From contig NZ_JAPFQO010000006.1 in assembly GCF_026241195.1 (NCBI RefSeq), positions 186,001-250,000 on the forward strand: DNA of 64,000 nt, in the 5' to 3' direction. The notes under the pieces were generated by a model, which was not told where the DNA came from, did not search any database, and was given only the letters and a program-made list of their open reading frames with translations. Of this stretch, positions 25,820 to 35,869 are shown in pieces. The DNA comes from Pontibacter anaerobius. GTDB taxonomy: Bacteria > Bacteroidota > Bacteroidia > Cytophagales > Hymenobacteraceae. Every line of letters starts with the position of its first letter. The stretch's first letter is position 1. The position numbers and the translations under genes were made by a program.

Positions 25820-26257
25820 ATGGATCAGTATTTACAGGCGGCCTTAGACGAGGCAAAGAAAGGTTACAGAGAAGGTGGCATCCCCATCGGGTCGGTGTTG
25901 GTGCACAAGGGCAAGATCATCGGCCGCGGCCACAACAAAAGGGTGCAGGAGGGGAGCGTGGTGCTGCACGGCGAGATGGACGCGCTCGAAAACGCAGGTC
26001 GCCAGCCTGCCTCCGTATATCGTGAGAGCGTGCTTTATACTACCCTTTCGCCCTGCCCCATGTGCTCCGGCACCGTTTTACTGTATGGCATACCTAAGGT
26101 GGTGATAGGGGAGAACCGCACCTTTATGGGCGAGGAGGACCTGCTCCGCTCCAGGGGTGTGGAGGTAGAGGTAGCCGATAACCAGGAGTGCGTGCAGCTG
26201 ATGCAGCAGTTTATTCGGGAAAAGCCTGAACTGTGGAATGAGGATATCGGGGTTTGA
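25820..26257 (+). CDS. Cytosine deaminase-like nucleoside deaminase (yeast FCY1 type)
   Basis: A 145-residue zinc deaminase. Zinc ligands are His50, with the proton-shuttling Glu52 (HGEMDALENAGR), and Cys79/Cys82 (TLSPCPMCSGTVLLYGIP). The resemblance to the fungal cytosine deaminase extends beyond the motif: GYREGGIPIGSVLV, GRGHNKRVQEGS, VVIGENRTFMGE, and the C-terminal FIREKPELWNEDIG that closes the yeast active site. Deamination of free cytosine to uracil (pyrimidine salvage) is therefore the best guess; tRNA adenosine deaminase is less likely. Single gene, 9 bases from the convergent regulator. Confidence 0.88.
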   Translation: MDQYLQAALDEAKKGYREGGIPIGSVLVHKGKIIGRGHNKRVQEGSVVLHGEMDALENAGRQPASVYRESVLYTTLSPCPMCSGTVLLYGIPKVVIGENRTFMGEEDLLRSRGVEVEVADNQECVQLMQQFIREKPELWNEDIGV

Positions 26258-26266
26258 TATTCTATC

Positions 26267-27748
26267 CTACTCCTCCCGTAGCTGCCCCAACACCTGCCCC
26301 ACCTGCTCCTGCCACAGTTGCTTTTCAAGTATAACCGGCGGTGCGGCACGCTCCAGGCAATCCAGGGCGGGGCAGCGCTCGCAGGTTTCGTTCACTTTCC
26401 GGATCATGATGGCGGGGTCTTCGATGAAGTTTAGTTTGTTGCGCAGGTTCTCGTTTAGCAGCAGACCTATACTTACGGTGCCGTGGCGGCTCTCGGAGGG
26501 CTGTGCCAGGGCCAGCACCAGGTACTCATTGTCGGAGTTAATGTAGGAGGATCGCTGCAGGCCTACCATGGTTTTGTCGGGATGCTCCGGCTTCTCCAGC
26601 TCCTGGAACAGCGTGAGCGAGATCCAGCGGCGGCAGTAGTGCTCGTTCAGGAAAGAGGCGTGGGGGTTGTGCAGTCCCGCCAGGTGAAGTTCCATGCTAA
26701 GTATGAATTTGTCACGCTCCGGCTCGTGGTGGAAACGCAGGAAGAACAGCTGCTTAATGTTGAAGAACTTAGGCAGGAGAGAGGTTAGGCGGTGCAGCAG
26801 CGTTTCGGGCGAGGTGTTATACTTCTCCATGAGCTGCAGCAGGCGCTGCGGTTGCCAGGTGCTCAATTCAAAGAAACCCTGTACATCCTGCACCAGCCGG
26901 TCCTGGTTCAGGAGCAGCGCCCCGGCAAAGTAGGAGGCCATAAAGTTATTCAGCACTTCCTCAAAAGAACCCACCTTTACCCAGGTAGAAGTGTAGGGCC
27001 GCTCCTGCAGCTGCAGAAAATGGAAGCCAAGCTCCCTGGACACGGCAAAGGCCTTCTGGTGTTCTGTCAAAGTAGGGTTTAGCAGCAGTCTGGGTTCAGG
27101 GCCAGGTATGAATACCGAGCGAAGCGGTGCCAGCTCCGGGTGCTCCTCAAAGCCACTGCTGCCGGTACTGATGCCGTACTGCTGCTGCAGCAAAGCAGCC
27201 AGCTCCTCAAAGGTAGGCGTAGCCTCCACATCCAATCCGTGCTGCTCTACAAAGCGCTCTGCCTCCTGTTCGATATCCTCAAAGTAGTTGTCGTGCAGCT
27301 CCTGGTACGAGCGCAGCGCCGAGAAATAGAACTGCTCCACGCGCAGGTCGAAGGCGCGGGAAATCTCCAGCAGCGTGTTTACAAAGGCGCTGAGTTTGGC
27401 CGGCGCGGTGGCAAACAGGTCCAGCACCCGGCTCATGTCCAGCCCGAAGTGCTCCAGCGGCAGCTCCGAAAGTATGTTCGACTGCAGTAGTTCGCCCACC
27501 GGCTGCAGGCGCTTGCTCAGCTGCAGCGACACCAGGTAATCATAGGTCACGCCCAAGGCGTCGGCAATCAGGGCTACCTTGCTCGGCTTCGGGTGTTTTT
27601 TCCCTTTCTCAATCTCGTTCAGGTACGATACCGAGATGCCGGTCTTAGCTGCCAGGTCAGTCAGCGAAATGTTTTTGTCTGTTCGTAACTGCTTTACTTT
27701 CAGTCCGAAGATCATCCGGATAACGTCTTCCTGCAGTTTCATAGGCAT
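26267..27748 (-). CDS. XRE-family regulator of the ScfR/RamB type (DUF955 + DUF2083)
   Basis: A 493-residue transcription factor. The N-terminal XRE helix-turn-helix spans about residues 14-70 (KVKQLRTDKNISLTDLAAKT, then SVSYLNEIEKGKKHPKPSKV). The middle IrrE/DUF955-like domain has a degraded metallopeptidase motif (SRELGFHFLQL). The C-terminal DUF2083 short-chain-acyl sensing region ends in a cysteine cluster, CERCPALDC. RamB of Corynebacterium and PrpR/ScfR proteins of this design control acetate, glyoxylate or propionate genes. Its position head-to-head with aceB-aceA supports the same job here. Whether it activates or represses is unknown. Confidence 0.9.
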   Translation of the reverse strand: MPMKLQEDVIRMIFGLKVKQLRTDKNISLTDLAAKTGISVSYLNEIEKGKKHPKPSKVALIADALGVTYDYLVSLQLSKRLQPVGELLQSNILSELPLEHFGLDMSRVLDLFATAPAKLSAFVNTLLEISRAFDLRVEQFYFSALRSYQELHDNYFEDIEQEAERFVEQHGLDVEATPTFEELAALLQQQYGISTGSSGFEEHPELAPLRSVFIPGPEPRLLLNPTLTEHQKAFAVSRELGFHFLQLQERPYTSTWVKVGSFEEVLNNFMASYFAGALLLNQDRLVQDVQGFFELSTWQPQRLLQLMEKYNTSPETLLHRLTSLLPKFFNIKQLFFLRFHHEPERDKFILSMELHLAGLHNPHASFLNEHYCRRWISLTLFQELEKPEHPDKTMVGLQRSSYINSDNEYLVLALAQPSESRHGTVSIGLLLNENLRNKLNFIEDPAIMIRKVNETCERCPALDCLERAAPPVILEKQLWQEQVGQVLGQLREE

Positions 27749-27781
27749 TGAAATCTCTGATTGTTACTCAAGAAAGGGCTT

Positions 27782-27850
27782 TTTGCGATAATCTCATAAA
27801 AAACGTAAAAATTTATTTAGCGAAAATTCGCAAAAAATAAAATGTTCGCG
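27782..27850. promoter_or_regulatory. Candidate operator sites between the ScfR-like regulator and aceB
   Basis: The divergent gap holds an inverted repeat GCGAA-AA-TTCGC (27820-27831) flanked by T/A runs, plus half-site-like TTTGCGA (27782-27788) and TTCGCG (27845-27850). RamB and PrpR recognise TTTGCAAA-like palindromes, so these are plausible binding sites. No experiment is implied. Confidence 0.45.
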
Positions 27851-27904
27851 TATACTTAGATAAACACATTTTTATGATAGTATAAACCAGTAATTTGAAA
27901 AGCC

Positions 27905-29503
27905 ATGATTATTGAAAGCACTGTAGCGATTAAGGGCACCATGAAGCCGGAATTTGAAAACATCCTGACTCCAGACGCTTTAGAATTCCTGGAGATGCTC
28001 CACCATAAATTTGAGGCGCGCCGCAAGGAGTTACTGCAGCTTCGGGCAGGGCGCCAGAAAACCATTGATGCCGGTGAGCCGCTGAACTTCCTGCCAGAAA
28101 CGGAGGGAGTGCGCCAGGGCGACTGGAAAGTAGGAGCCATACCAGCCGACCTGCAGCTACGCCGCGTGGAAATTACGGGACCAGTTGACCGCAAGATGGT
28201 AATCAACGCGCTGAACTCGGGTGCCAATGTGTTCATGGCCGATTTTGAGGATGCGAATTCCCCAACCTGGGAAAATGTGGTGCAGGGGCAGGTTAACCTT
28301 CGCGACGCCATCCGCCGCGATATCGACTTTACAGTGCAGAACGGCAAAACCTATCGGCTGAAGGAAAATGTGGCCGTGCTGAAAGTACGCCCGCGGGGCT
28401 GGCACCTGCCCGAGAAGCACCTGACCATCGGTGGTGAAATGATGTCCGGCTCCTTGTTTGACTTCGGTTTATACTTCTTCCATAATGCCAGGGAGTTGCT
28501 GGCGCGCGGCTCCGGCCCATACTTCTACCTGCCTAAGCTGGAGAGCCACCTGGAGGCCCGGCTATGGAACGATGTGTTTGTGGCGGCGCAGGAAGCGCTG
28601 AAAATACCGGTGGGTACTATCAAGGCAACCGTTCTCATCGAAACCATCACGGCCGCTTTCGAGATGGATGAGATTCTGTATGAGTTGCGCGAGCATATCG
28701 TGGGACTGAACGCCGGCCGCTGGGACTATATCTTCAGTGCCATCAAGAAATTCAGAAACCGGCCGGAGGTGCTGTTCCCCGACCGCACGGATGTGACCAT
28801 GCAGGTGCCGTTTATGCAGGCTTATACGTCGCTGCTGGTGCAGACCTGCCACAAGCGGGGGGCACATGCCATGGGCGGCATGGCAGCCTTCATCCCGAAC
28901 CGCCACGACCCGAAGGTAAACGAGATTGCCTTTGCCAAAGTGAAGGCCGATAAGGCTTTTGAGGCGAAAAACGGTTTTGACGGAACCTGGGTAGCGCACC
29001 CGGACCTGGTGGCGGTGGCCAGGGAGGAATTCGATAAGGTGCTGGGCGAGAAGCCGCATCAGAAGGAGGTATTGCGCGAGGATGTGCAGGTAAAGGCTCA
29101 GGACCTGACGGACTTCGAAATTCCCGGCGGCAAGATCACCGAAACCGGACTGCGCCTCAACATTAATGTGGGCATCATGTACATCGGCAGCTGGCTGTGT
29201 GGCACGGGCGCTGTGGCCATCCATAACCTGATGGAGGATGCCGCTACCGCCGAGATCTCGCGGGCGCAGGTATGGCAGTGGCTGCACCACCCGCATACCA
29301 AAACCAATGACGGCGTGGAAATTACAGAAGAGCGTGTGCTGCAACTGATAAAAGAGGAAACGGAGAATATAAAGGAGGAGATAGGCCTGGTGATGTTCAA
29401 GAACTGCCACTACGAAAAGGCCTCGCAGCTCTTCTCCGAGCTGGTGCTCACCAATTGTTTCGTCGATTTCCTGACGCTGCCTGCCTACAAGTACATTGAT
29501 TGA
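27905..29503 (+). CDS. aceB: Malate synthase A
   Basis: A 532-residue glyoxylate-shunt enzyme condensing acetyl-CoA with glyoxylate to malate; E. coli AceB has 533 residues. Key blocks are in order: [35 protein letters not shown] (catalytic Arg), [50 protein letters not shown], and [18 protein letters not shown] with the catalytic Asp. It is the first gene of an operon with aceA (44-base gap) and lies divergent from its likely regulator. The two genes make carbon retention on acetate or fatty acids possible. Confidence 0.98.
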   Translation: MIIESTVAIKGTMKPEFENILTPDALEFLEMLHHKFEARRKELLQLRAGRQKTIDAGEPLNFLPETEGVRQGDWKVGAIPADLQLRRVEITGPVDRKMVINALNSGANVFMADFEDANSPTWENVVQGQVNLRDAIRRDIDFTVQNGKTYRLKENVAVLKVRPRGWHLPEKHLTIGGEMMSGSLFDFGLYFFHNARELLARGSGPYFYLPKLESHLEARLWNDVFVAAQEALKIPVGTIKATVLIETITAAFEMDEILYELREHIVGLNAGRWDYIFSAIKKFRNRPEVLFPDRTDVTMQVPFMQAYTSLLVQTCHKRGAHAMGGMAAFIPNRHDPKVNEIAFAKVKADKAFEAKNGFDGTWVAHPDLVAVAREEFDKVLGEKPHQKEVLREDVQVKAQDLTDFEIPGGKITETGLRLNINVGIMYIGSWLCGTGAVAIHNLMEDAATAEISRAQVWQWLHHPHTKTNDGVEITEERVLQLIKEETENIKEEIGLVMFKNCHYEKASQLFSELVLTNCFVDFLTLPAYKYID

Positions 29504-29547
29504 TCATCTCCTGAAACAAAGTATAGAAACCGCAAAAATCTAAAGCC

Positions 29548-30828
<1,281 letters not shown>

Positions 30829-30847
30829 GATTAAAGTATAAATGGTG

Positions 30848-30895
30848 AAGCTGAAACGCCAGCTGCAGCAGATGCTGTGGCTGGCGTTTCAGCTT
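30848..30895 (+). terminator. Intrinsic terminator of the aceBA operon
   Basis: A 16-bp perfect stem (30848-30863 with 30880-30895) closed by a 16-base loop, followed by a T-rich tail, 19 bases past the aceA stop. Confidence 0.85.
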
Positions 30896-30966
30896 TGTTT
30901 CAACCATAAAGTACACCTGAAGCCTTTAAAGTATAATATCAGGCAAAACTTAAGAATCATACTTTA

Positions 30967-32025
30967 TCAACGTTCGTTATCCGGCGAGTAGCCAAGGCGG
31001 CGCGCGCGTTTCTCCCAGTTCTGGCGTGCCCACGTTTGCAGGTCGGCCACCTGGTCCAGCTCGTCAATAATCTCCATGCCCAGCAGCGTCTCGATGATGT
31101 CCTCCATACTTATGAGGCCGGCTGTGCCGCCATACTCGTCTACCACCAGGGCGATCTGTTCCTGCTGCTCCAGTAGCCTGTTAAAAAGCGTCGGGATGGC
31201 CATGTGTTCGGGCACGACCTGTAGCTTTCGCATCACAGACTTCAGGGGGTGGTGGCCTTCATTGTTGATGATCTTGTAAAGCACCTCCTCTTTCAGAATG
31301 TAACCTTGGATGTCGTCCAGGTTAGTGGCGTAGATAGGGATGCGGGAGAAGCGCAGGTCCGGGAAGTCGCGGAAGAAATCAGCCATGGTCATGTCTTCCT
31401 GCGCACTCACGATCACGGTGCGGGGCGTCATGATGTGGCGCACCAGGATGTTGTTGAACCGCAGAATGTTTTGGATGATCTGGGACTCGCCCTTCTTGAA
31501 GATACCCGCTTTTATACCCATCTCGGCCATGGCCGTGAAGTCGGCGCGACTCAGCACGCTGCGGCCCTTATCTGTTTTAAGACGCTTAGTGATGAACTGA
31601 GAAAGTATGATAATGGGGTAAAGCGGGGAGTAGATCATGATCTTCAGCGTTTGCACCGTAAAAGGCGTCAGCTGTTTCCAGTAATTGGCACCGAGTGTTT
31701 TCGGGATGATCTCCGTAAAAATCAGGATCACGATCGTCAGCACTATCGATACCGCCGTCAGGTACTCATCACCCCACAATATCTGCGCCTGGGCACCCAC
31801 ACCCGCCGCCCCAATGGTGTGGGCGAAGGTGTTGAGGGTAAGTATGGCTGCCAGTGGCCTGTCTATGTTGTCCTTAAAATCCTGCAGGTCTTTGCCTACC
31901 GATGGACTCTCCTTGCTGACGATGCTGACGTGTGAGGGGGTGATGCTCAGCAGCGAGGCCTCCAGGATGGAGCACAGAAAGGAGAAAAACAACGCGATGG
32001 CAAGGTATAAAAGGAGTAAACCCAT
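30967..32025 (-). CDS. CNNM (DUF21) / CBS domain transporter-like protein
   Basis: A 352-residue membrane protein of the HlyC/CorC or CNNM family. The N-terminal DUF21 domain has four hydrophobic segments (FFSFLCSILEASLLSITPSH, LTLNTFAHTIGAAGVGAQAQ, VILIFTEIIPKTLGANY). The CBS pair covers about residues 195-330 (RHIMTPRTVIVSAQED, IALVVDEYGGTAGLISMEDI). It stops after the CBS region, without the C-terminal CorC/HlyC transporter-associated domain. Family members move Mg or Co ions or sense them; the direction is unknown. A consensus -7 box lies 22 bases upstream of the ATG. Confidence 0.92.
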   Translation of the reverse strand: MGLLLLYLAIALFFSFLCSILEASLLSITPSHVSIVSKESPSVGKDLQDFKDNIDRPLAAILTLNTFAHTIGAAGVGAQAQILWGDEYLTAVSIVLTIVILIFTEIIPKTLGANYWKQLTPFTVQTLKIMIYSPLYPIIILSQFITKRLKTDKGRSVLSRADFTAMAEMGIKAGIFKKGESQIIQNILRFNNILVRHIMTPRTVIVSAQEDMTMADFFRDFPDLRFSRIPIYATNLDDIQGYILKEEVLYKIINNEGHHPLKSVMRKLQVVPEHMAIPTLFNRLLEQQEQIALVVDEYGGTAGLISMEDIIETLLGMEIIDELDQVADLQTWARQNWEKRARRLGYSPDNER

Positions 32026-32046
32026 TTAGTGATGTGTGTTTGAGTA

Positions 32047-32054
32047 CAAAGCTA
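32047..32054 (-). promoter_or_regulatory. Candidate -7 box (TAGCTTTG) of the CNNM gene
   Basis: A full minus-strand match to TAnnTTTG, 22 bases before the ATG at 32025. No clear -33 TTG. Confidence 0.4.
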
Positions 32055-32100
32055 ACGTTTTCTACCCATTATGCTGATACGGTATGGCACCGGCGCAGGC

Positions 32101-32475
32101 TTAATGTACTACACGAAGTATGGGCTCCGGCAACGGCTGGTGCGTTTCATGGTCGGCGGTAAAGTAACCTACCATGCTGGGGCCGTAACCGAGGTTTACC
32201 TCGATGAACTTGTTTTTCTCGGGCAGCATCTGAATGATTTCCTGCCGCAGCATATCCAGGCGCTGTACCATTTCTTGCAGCTGCTCCGGCGTTACGTCGG
32301 GTACATCTTTTAGTGTGGTGGCCGTGTTTTCTGCCGCCTCCTCAACCGGACCCCGTTGCTTGGTCAGCATGTCCACTTCCAGCTTACGGATATCTTTCTC
32401 CAGGTTCAGGTACTCCTTCACTTTCTCCTCCAGCGGCACCAGCGATTCGTCTAAATACTGTATCAGGTTTTCCAT
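32101..32475 (-). CDS. Coiled-coil protein, unrecognised
   Basis: A 124-residue cytoplasmic protein with two helical coils (PLEEKVKEYLNLEKDIRKLE; PEQLQEMVQRLDMLRQEIIQ), a Thr/Ala-rich linker between them, and a short conserved-looking C-terminus (FIEVNLGYGPSMVGYF). No named domain recognised. It lies downstream of the aldehyde dehydrogenase with a 98-base gap and could share its transcript. Confidence 0.65.
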   Translation of the reverse strand: MENLIQYLDESLVPLEEKVKEYLNLEKDIRKLEVDMLTKQRGPVEEAAENTATTLKDVPDVTPEQLQEMVQRLDMLRQEIIQMLPEKNKFIEVNLGYGPSMVGYFTADHETHQPLPEPILRVVH

Positions 32476-32573
32476 AGTTTTATACTTTAGCGCTTACGGC
32501 AGGCTTAAAAGTTTGCCGTTCCTCTTCCTGAAACGCAGACTAACGCCGGTAGGTTAAGTATGGCCGATTCAGA

Positions 32574-34001
32574 CTATAACCACTTAAACAACTTGCGCAG
32601 CATGGGCAGCCGGTTGCCGTAGGGCGGGTAGCGTAGGGGCAGGTCTAGCCAGGTGCCGCGGTGCAGCACGCTTTTCTGCTGCGAGAACAGATCGAAGCTG
32701 CTTTGCCCGTGATAGCTGCCCATGCCACTGTGGCCCACCCCGCCAAAAGGCAGGTTTGGGTTGATGAGGTGCGAGATGGTGTCGTTAATGCAACCACCGC
32801 CAAAGTACGTATGCTTAAGGATCTGCTCCTTTTTCTGCTCATCAGAGGAGAAAAAGTATAGCGCCAGCGGTTTCTCGTGTTGGCGCACCATGTCGATGGC
32901 CTCGTCTAAACTTGTGAAGGTGAGTACCGGGAGTATGGGGCCGAAGATCTCCTCCTGCATAATGGGGTGCTGCCAGGTAACCTGGTCAAGCAGGGTGGGA
33001 GCAATGTAGCGGCTAGAGGCATCGGTGCTGCCCCCGGCGCGTACTATCCCATCTTTCAAAAAGCTGCTTAGGCGGTTAAAGTGCCTGCCGTTTACAATGC
33101 GGGCATAGTCAGGGCTCTGCTGCGGGTCTTCCCCGTAAAAATTCTGGATATACTGGCTGATGAGTTGTATAAGTTCTTCCTTTACCTGCTCGTGTACCAG
33201 CAGGTAGTCCGGTGCTACGCAGGTCTGGCCGGCATTCAGGAACTTGCCCCAGGCAATACGGCGCGCGGCCAGGCTTAAATCTGCATCCTGGGCCACTATG
33301 GCCGGGCTCTTGCCGCCCAGTTCCAGCGTGACGGGTGTCAGGTGTTCGGCAGCGGCTTTCATCACAATTTTACCCACCTGCGTGCTGCCCGTAAAAAAGA
33401 TGTAGTCGAAGCGCTGCTGCAACAGGTGCTGCGTGGTGGACACACCTCCCTGCACCGTGGCAACGTAGGAGTCGTCGAAATTATTCTGAATCATCTTAGC
33501 CACCACCTCAGAAGTATGGGGCGTGAGCTCGGAGGGCTTTACGATGGCGCAATTGCCGGCAGCCATGGCTCCGATGAGTGGGTTCAGGAGCAGCTGAAAC
33601 GGGTAGTTCCACGGGCCGATGATCAGGGCAATGCCATAGGGGTCGGAGTGGATGTAGCTGCGAGATGGGAAGTTGATAAGCGACTCTTTCACCCGCTGCG
33701 GTTTGGCCCAGTTCTTCAGGTTTTTGAGCGTCAGTTTCAGTTCCAGCTCCACAAAGCCAACCTCGGTGGCATAAGCCTCCATCTCCGGCTTATGAAAGTC
33801 CGTGTACATGGCGTCGAACAGTTCCTGCTCGTGCTGACGGATGGCCTGCTGCAGGTCGCGGAGTCGTTCTTTCCGGAAATTCAGGTCTAAAGTATGGCCT
33901 CCGTCAAAGAACTCGCGCTGCTTGCGCAGCAGTGCCTGCACGCGCTGCAGGTCAGTTTCTACAGGGGCTGGCGCGATGCGTATTGTGTTGGTTCGTGGCA
34001 T
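32574..34001 (-). CDS. Aldehyde dehydrogenase (class 3 / fatty-aldehyde type)
   Basis: A 475-residue NAD(P)-dependent enzyme oxidising aldehydes to acids. Visible landmarks: the NAD-binding FFTGSTQVGKIVMKAA, the general-base Glu in VTLELGGKSPAIV, the nucleophile Cys in GQTCVAPDY, and IMQEEIFGPILPVLTF. A C-terminal segment rich in Pro and aromatic residues (WLDLPLRYPPYGNRL) is typical of the class 3 group that includes fatty aldehyde dehydrogenases. It lies three bases after the SDR gene, so the pair probably oxidises an alcohol stepwise to an acid. Confidence 0.95.
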   Translation of the reverse strand: MPRTNTIRIAPAPVETDLQRVQALLRKQREFFDGGHTLDLNFRKERLRDLQQAIRQHEQELFDAMYTDFHKPEMEAYATEVGFVELELKLTLKNLKNWAKPQRVKESLINFPSRSYIHSDPYGIALIIGPWNYPFQLLLNPLIGAMAAGNCAIVKPSELTPHTSEVVAKMIQNNFDDSYVATVQGGVSTTQHLLQQRFDYIFFTGSTQVGKIVMKAAAEHLTPVTLELGGKSPAIVAQDADLSLAARRIAWGKFLNAGQTCVAPDYLLVHEQVKEELIQLISQYIQNFYGEDPQQSPDYARIVNGRHFNRLSSFLKDGIVRAGGSTDASSRYIAPTLLDQVTWQHPIMQEEIFGPILPVLTFTSLDEAIDMVRQHEKPLALYFFSSDEQKKEQILKHTYFGGGCINDTISHLINPNLPFGGVGHSGMGSYHGQSSFDLFSQQKSVLHRGTWLDLPLRYPPYGNRLPMLRKLFKWL

Positions 34002-34004
34002 AAG

Positions 34005-34859
34005 CTATACGTTAGATACGTGAGGGTTTTCTGGAACAGGCTCCGCTGCCGGTCTCCCTGTAAAATCGTCCATAGAGTTGTATACGTTAAATCCATGCCC
34101 CACAATTCTGTCAAAAAGCCTGCTGGGTAAAATTCCACGAAGCAGGGGGAGCAGGTGCACGATGGCAGGTTTGCGAAGTATAATCCCGTTGCACTCCACA
34201 GCGTCCAGTATACTTTTTGTGATCGTTTCGGGCTGCAGGATAGGGGTGAGGAAAGGAGCCTTTACACCGGCAGACATGCCTGTATCAATGTAGCTTGGCG
34301 TAACCGTAGTTACATGCAGGTCCTGCCGCAGCGCCTCCAGTTCCAGCCGCAAACTCTCCGACCAGCCCAGCACTGCCCACTTGCTGGCGGCATACACACT
34401 CATGCGCGGGTTAGGCAGCAGTCCGGCCGCCGAGGCAATGTTCACGATATGGCCGCTTCCCCGTGCTATCATGCCCGGCAATAAGGCCTGTGTTACTGCC
34501 ATTACACCCAGTATGTTTACATCCAAAGTTCGTTTGATGTCCTGGTAAGTATGTTCTACAAATGGCTTGCCCACCACTATGCCGGCGTTATTGAAAAGTA
34601 TAGTTGGCGTACCGACCTGCCGTAACACCTTCTGCGCCGCCTGCTCTACCTGTACCTGGTCCGACACGTTTACCTCAAAGGCATCCACCTGGTAGCCCTG
34701 CGCCCTGAATTCTTCTGTAACCTGCTGAAGTGTTTCGGGGTTAATGTCCCAGATGATAAGGCGGCGCGCCCCCCGCTGCAGACAGCCGAGGCCCATAAGC
34801 TTGCCGATGCCGGAAGCACCGCCTGTTACCAGCACTATACTATTGCTAATCTTCGTCAT
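34005..34859 (-). CDS. Short-chain dehydrogenase/reductase (retinol dehydrogenase-like)
   Basis: A 284-residue SDR. The cofactor site is VLVTGGASGIGKLMGLG near residue 9, with a following acidic residue (IWDIN) suggesting NAD preference. NNAGIVVGKPF, the catalytic Ser in NIASAAGLL, and YAASKWAVLG with the Tyr/Lys pair complete the site. A hydrophobic C-terminal half (PAIVHLLPLLRGILPSRLFD) suggests membrane contact, as in fatty-alcohol or retinol dehydrogenases. Adjacent to and upstream of the aldehyde dehydrogenase, so it likely supplies the aldehyde; the substrate is inferred. Confidence 0.93.
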   Translation of the reverse strand: MTKISNSIVLVTGGASGIGKLMGLGCLQRGARRLIIWDINPETLQQVTEEFRAQGYQVDAFEVNVSDQVQVEQAAQKVLRQVGTPTILFNNAGIVVGKPFVEHTYQDIKRTLDVNILGVMAVTQALLPGMIARGSGHIVNIASAAGLLPNPRMSVYAASKWAVLGWSESLRLELEALRQDLHVTTVTPSYIDTGMSAGVKAPFLTPILQPETITKSILDAVECNGIILRKPAIVHLLPLLRGILPSRLFDRIVGHGFNVYNSMDDFTGRPAAEPVPENPHVSNV

Positions 34860-34965
34860 GGGAGGGCGGCATTTGTTGTAACAATATGTTTTTAAGGATA
34901 AGATATTTAATTACAGCCTTATATCAAAGTATAACGTTGTACTTTTTTAGCTTCGCAGATAACCG

Positions 34966-34973
34966 TACCTTTG
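34966..34973 (+). promoter_or_regulatory. Candidate -7 box (TACCTTTG) of the HMG-CoA lyase gene
   Basis: A full match to TAnnTTTG, 47 bases before the ATG at 35021. The nearest upstream TTG (34937) is further away than usual. Confidence 0.4.
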
Positions 34974-35020
34974 GGAAAGGCAACCTTGTTTGCACATTAA
35001 ACTGAGCAGATATAGATACT

Positions 35021-35866
35021 ATGAAAATAATTGAATGCCCACGCGATGCCATGCAAGGCATCAAAGAATTCATACCTACCGAGGTCAAGGTGAAGTATAT
35101 CAACCAGTTGCTGAAGGTTGGTTTCGATACCATCGACTTTGGCAGCTTTGTGTCGCCGAAAGCCATCCCGCAGATGCGCGACACGGCCGAGGTGCTGGAG
35201 AAGCTGGAGCTGGAGAACACCACGTCAAAGCTGCTGGCCATCATAGCTAATACCCGAGGGGCTGAAGATGCGGCGCAGCACCGGCAGATAGACTACCTCG
35301 GTTTTCCGCTATCGGTTTCGGAGACGTTTCAGCAGCGCAACACGAACAAGAGTATAGCCGAGGCTATGCAGCAACTGGCCGAGATCCAGGAGATTTGCCA
35401 AAAGCACAACAAAACCCTCGTCACCTATATTTCCATGGGCTTCGGTAATCCGTATGAGGACCCCTGGGATGTGGAAACGGTGATCAGGTTTGTGCAGGAG
35501 CTGGACAAGCTGCAGGTAAAAATCGTGTCGCTGTCGGACACCATCGGGGTTGCCACGCCCGACAATATTACTTACCTGTTCAGTCACCTGATCCCGGCTT
35601 TCAAGCACATTGAGTTCGGGGCGCACCTGCATACCACGCCCTCCACCTGGCAGGAAAAGGTAGCAGCGGCCTATGAGGCCGGCTGCCGACGCTACGACGG
35701 AGCTTTGCGTGGTTACGGTGGCTGCCCGATGGCCAAAGACGAGCTGGTGGGGAATATGCCCACTGAAAATTTGGTGGGTTTCTTCGAAAATAAAGGGTTA
35801 AATTTGAACCTCAACAAAGCCGCCCTGCAAGCCGCCATGGCCGAGTCAGGCGCTGTGTTTTTATAA
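35021..35866 (+). CDS. Hydroxymethylglutaryl-CoA lyase
   Basis: A 281-residue TIM-barrel enzyme cleaving HMG-CoA to acetoacetate and acetyl-CoA, the last step of leucine breakdown. ECPRDAMQGIKEFIPTEVKV is the N-terminal metal/substrate block. FGNPYEDPWD, SLSDTIGVATP and FGAHLHTTP with the metal-binding His pair follow. GGCPMAKDELVGNMPTE contains the catalytic Cys. Length is normal. It overlaps nothing but sits three bases before a LutA-like gene, which suggests one transcript. Confidence 0.95.
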   Translation: MKIIECPRDAMQGIKEFIPTEVKVKYINQLLKVGFDTIDFGSFVSPKAIPQMRDTAEVLEKLELENTTSKLLAIIANTRGAEDAAQHRQIDYLGFPLSVSETFQQRNTNKSIAEAMQQLAEIQEICQKHNKTLVTYISMGFGNPYEDPWDVETVIRFVQELDKLQVKIVSLSDTIGVATPDNITYLFSHLIPAFKHIEFGAHLHTTPSTWQEKVAAAYEAGCRRYDGALRGYGGCPMAKDELVGNMPTENLVGFFENKGLNLNLNKAALQAAMAESGAVFL

Positions 35867-35869
35867 TTT

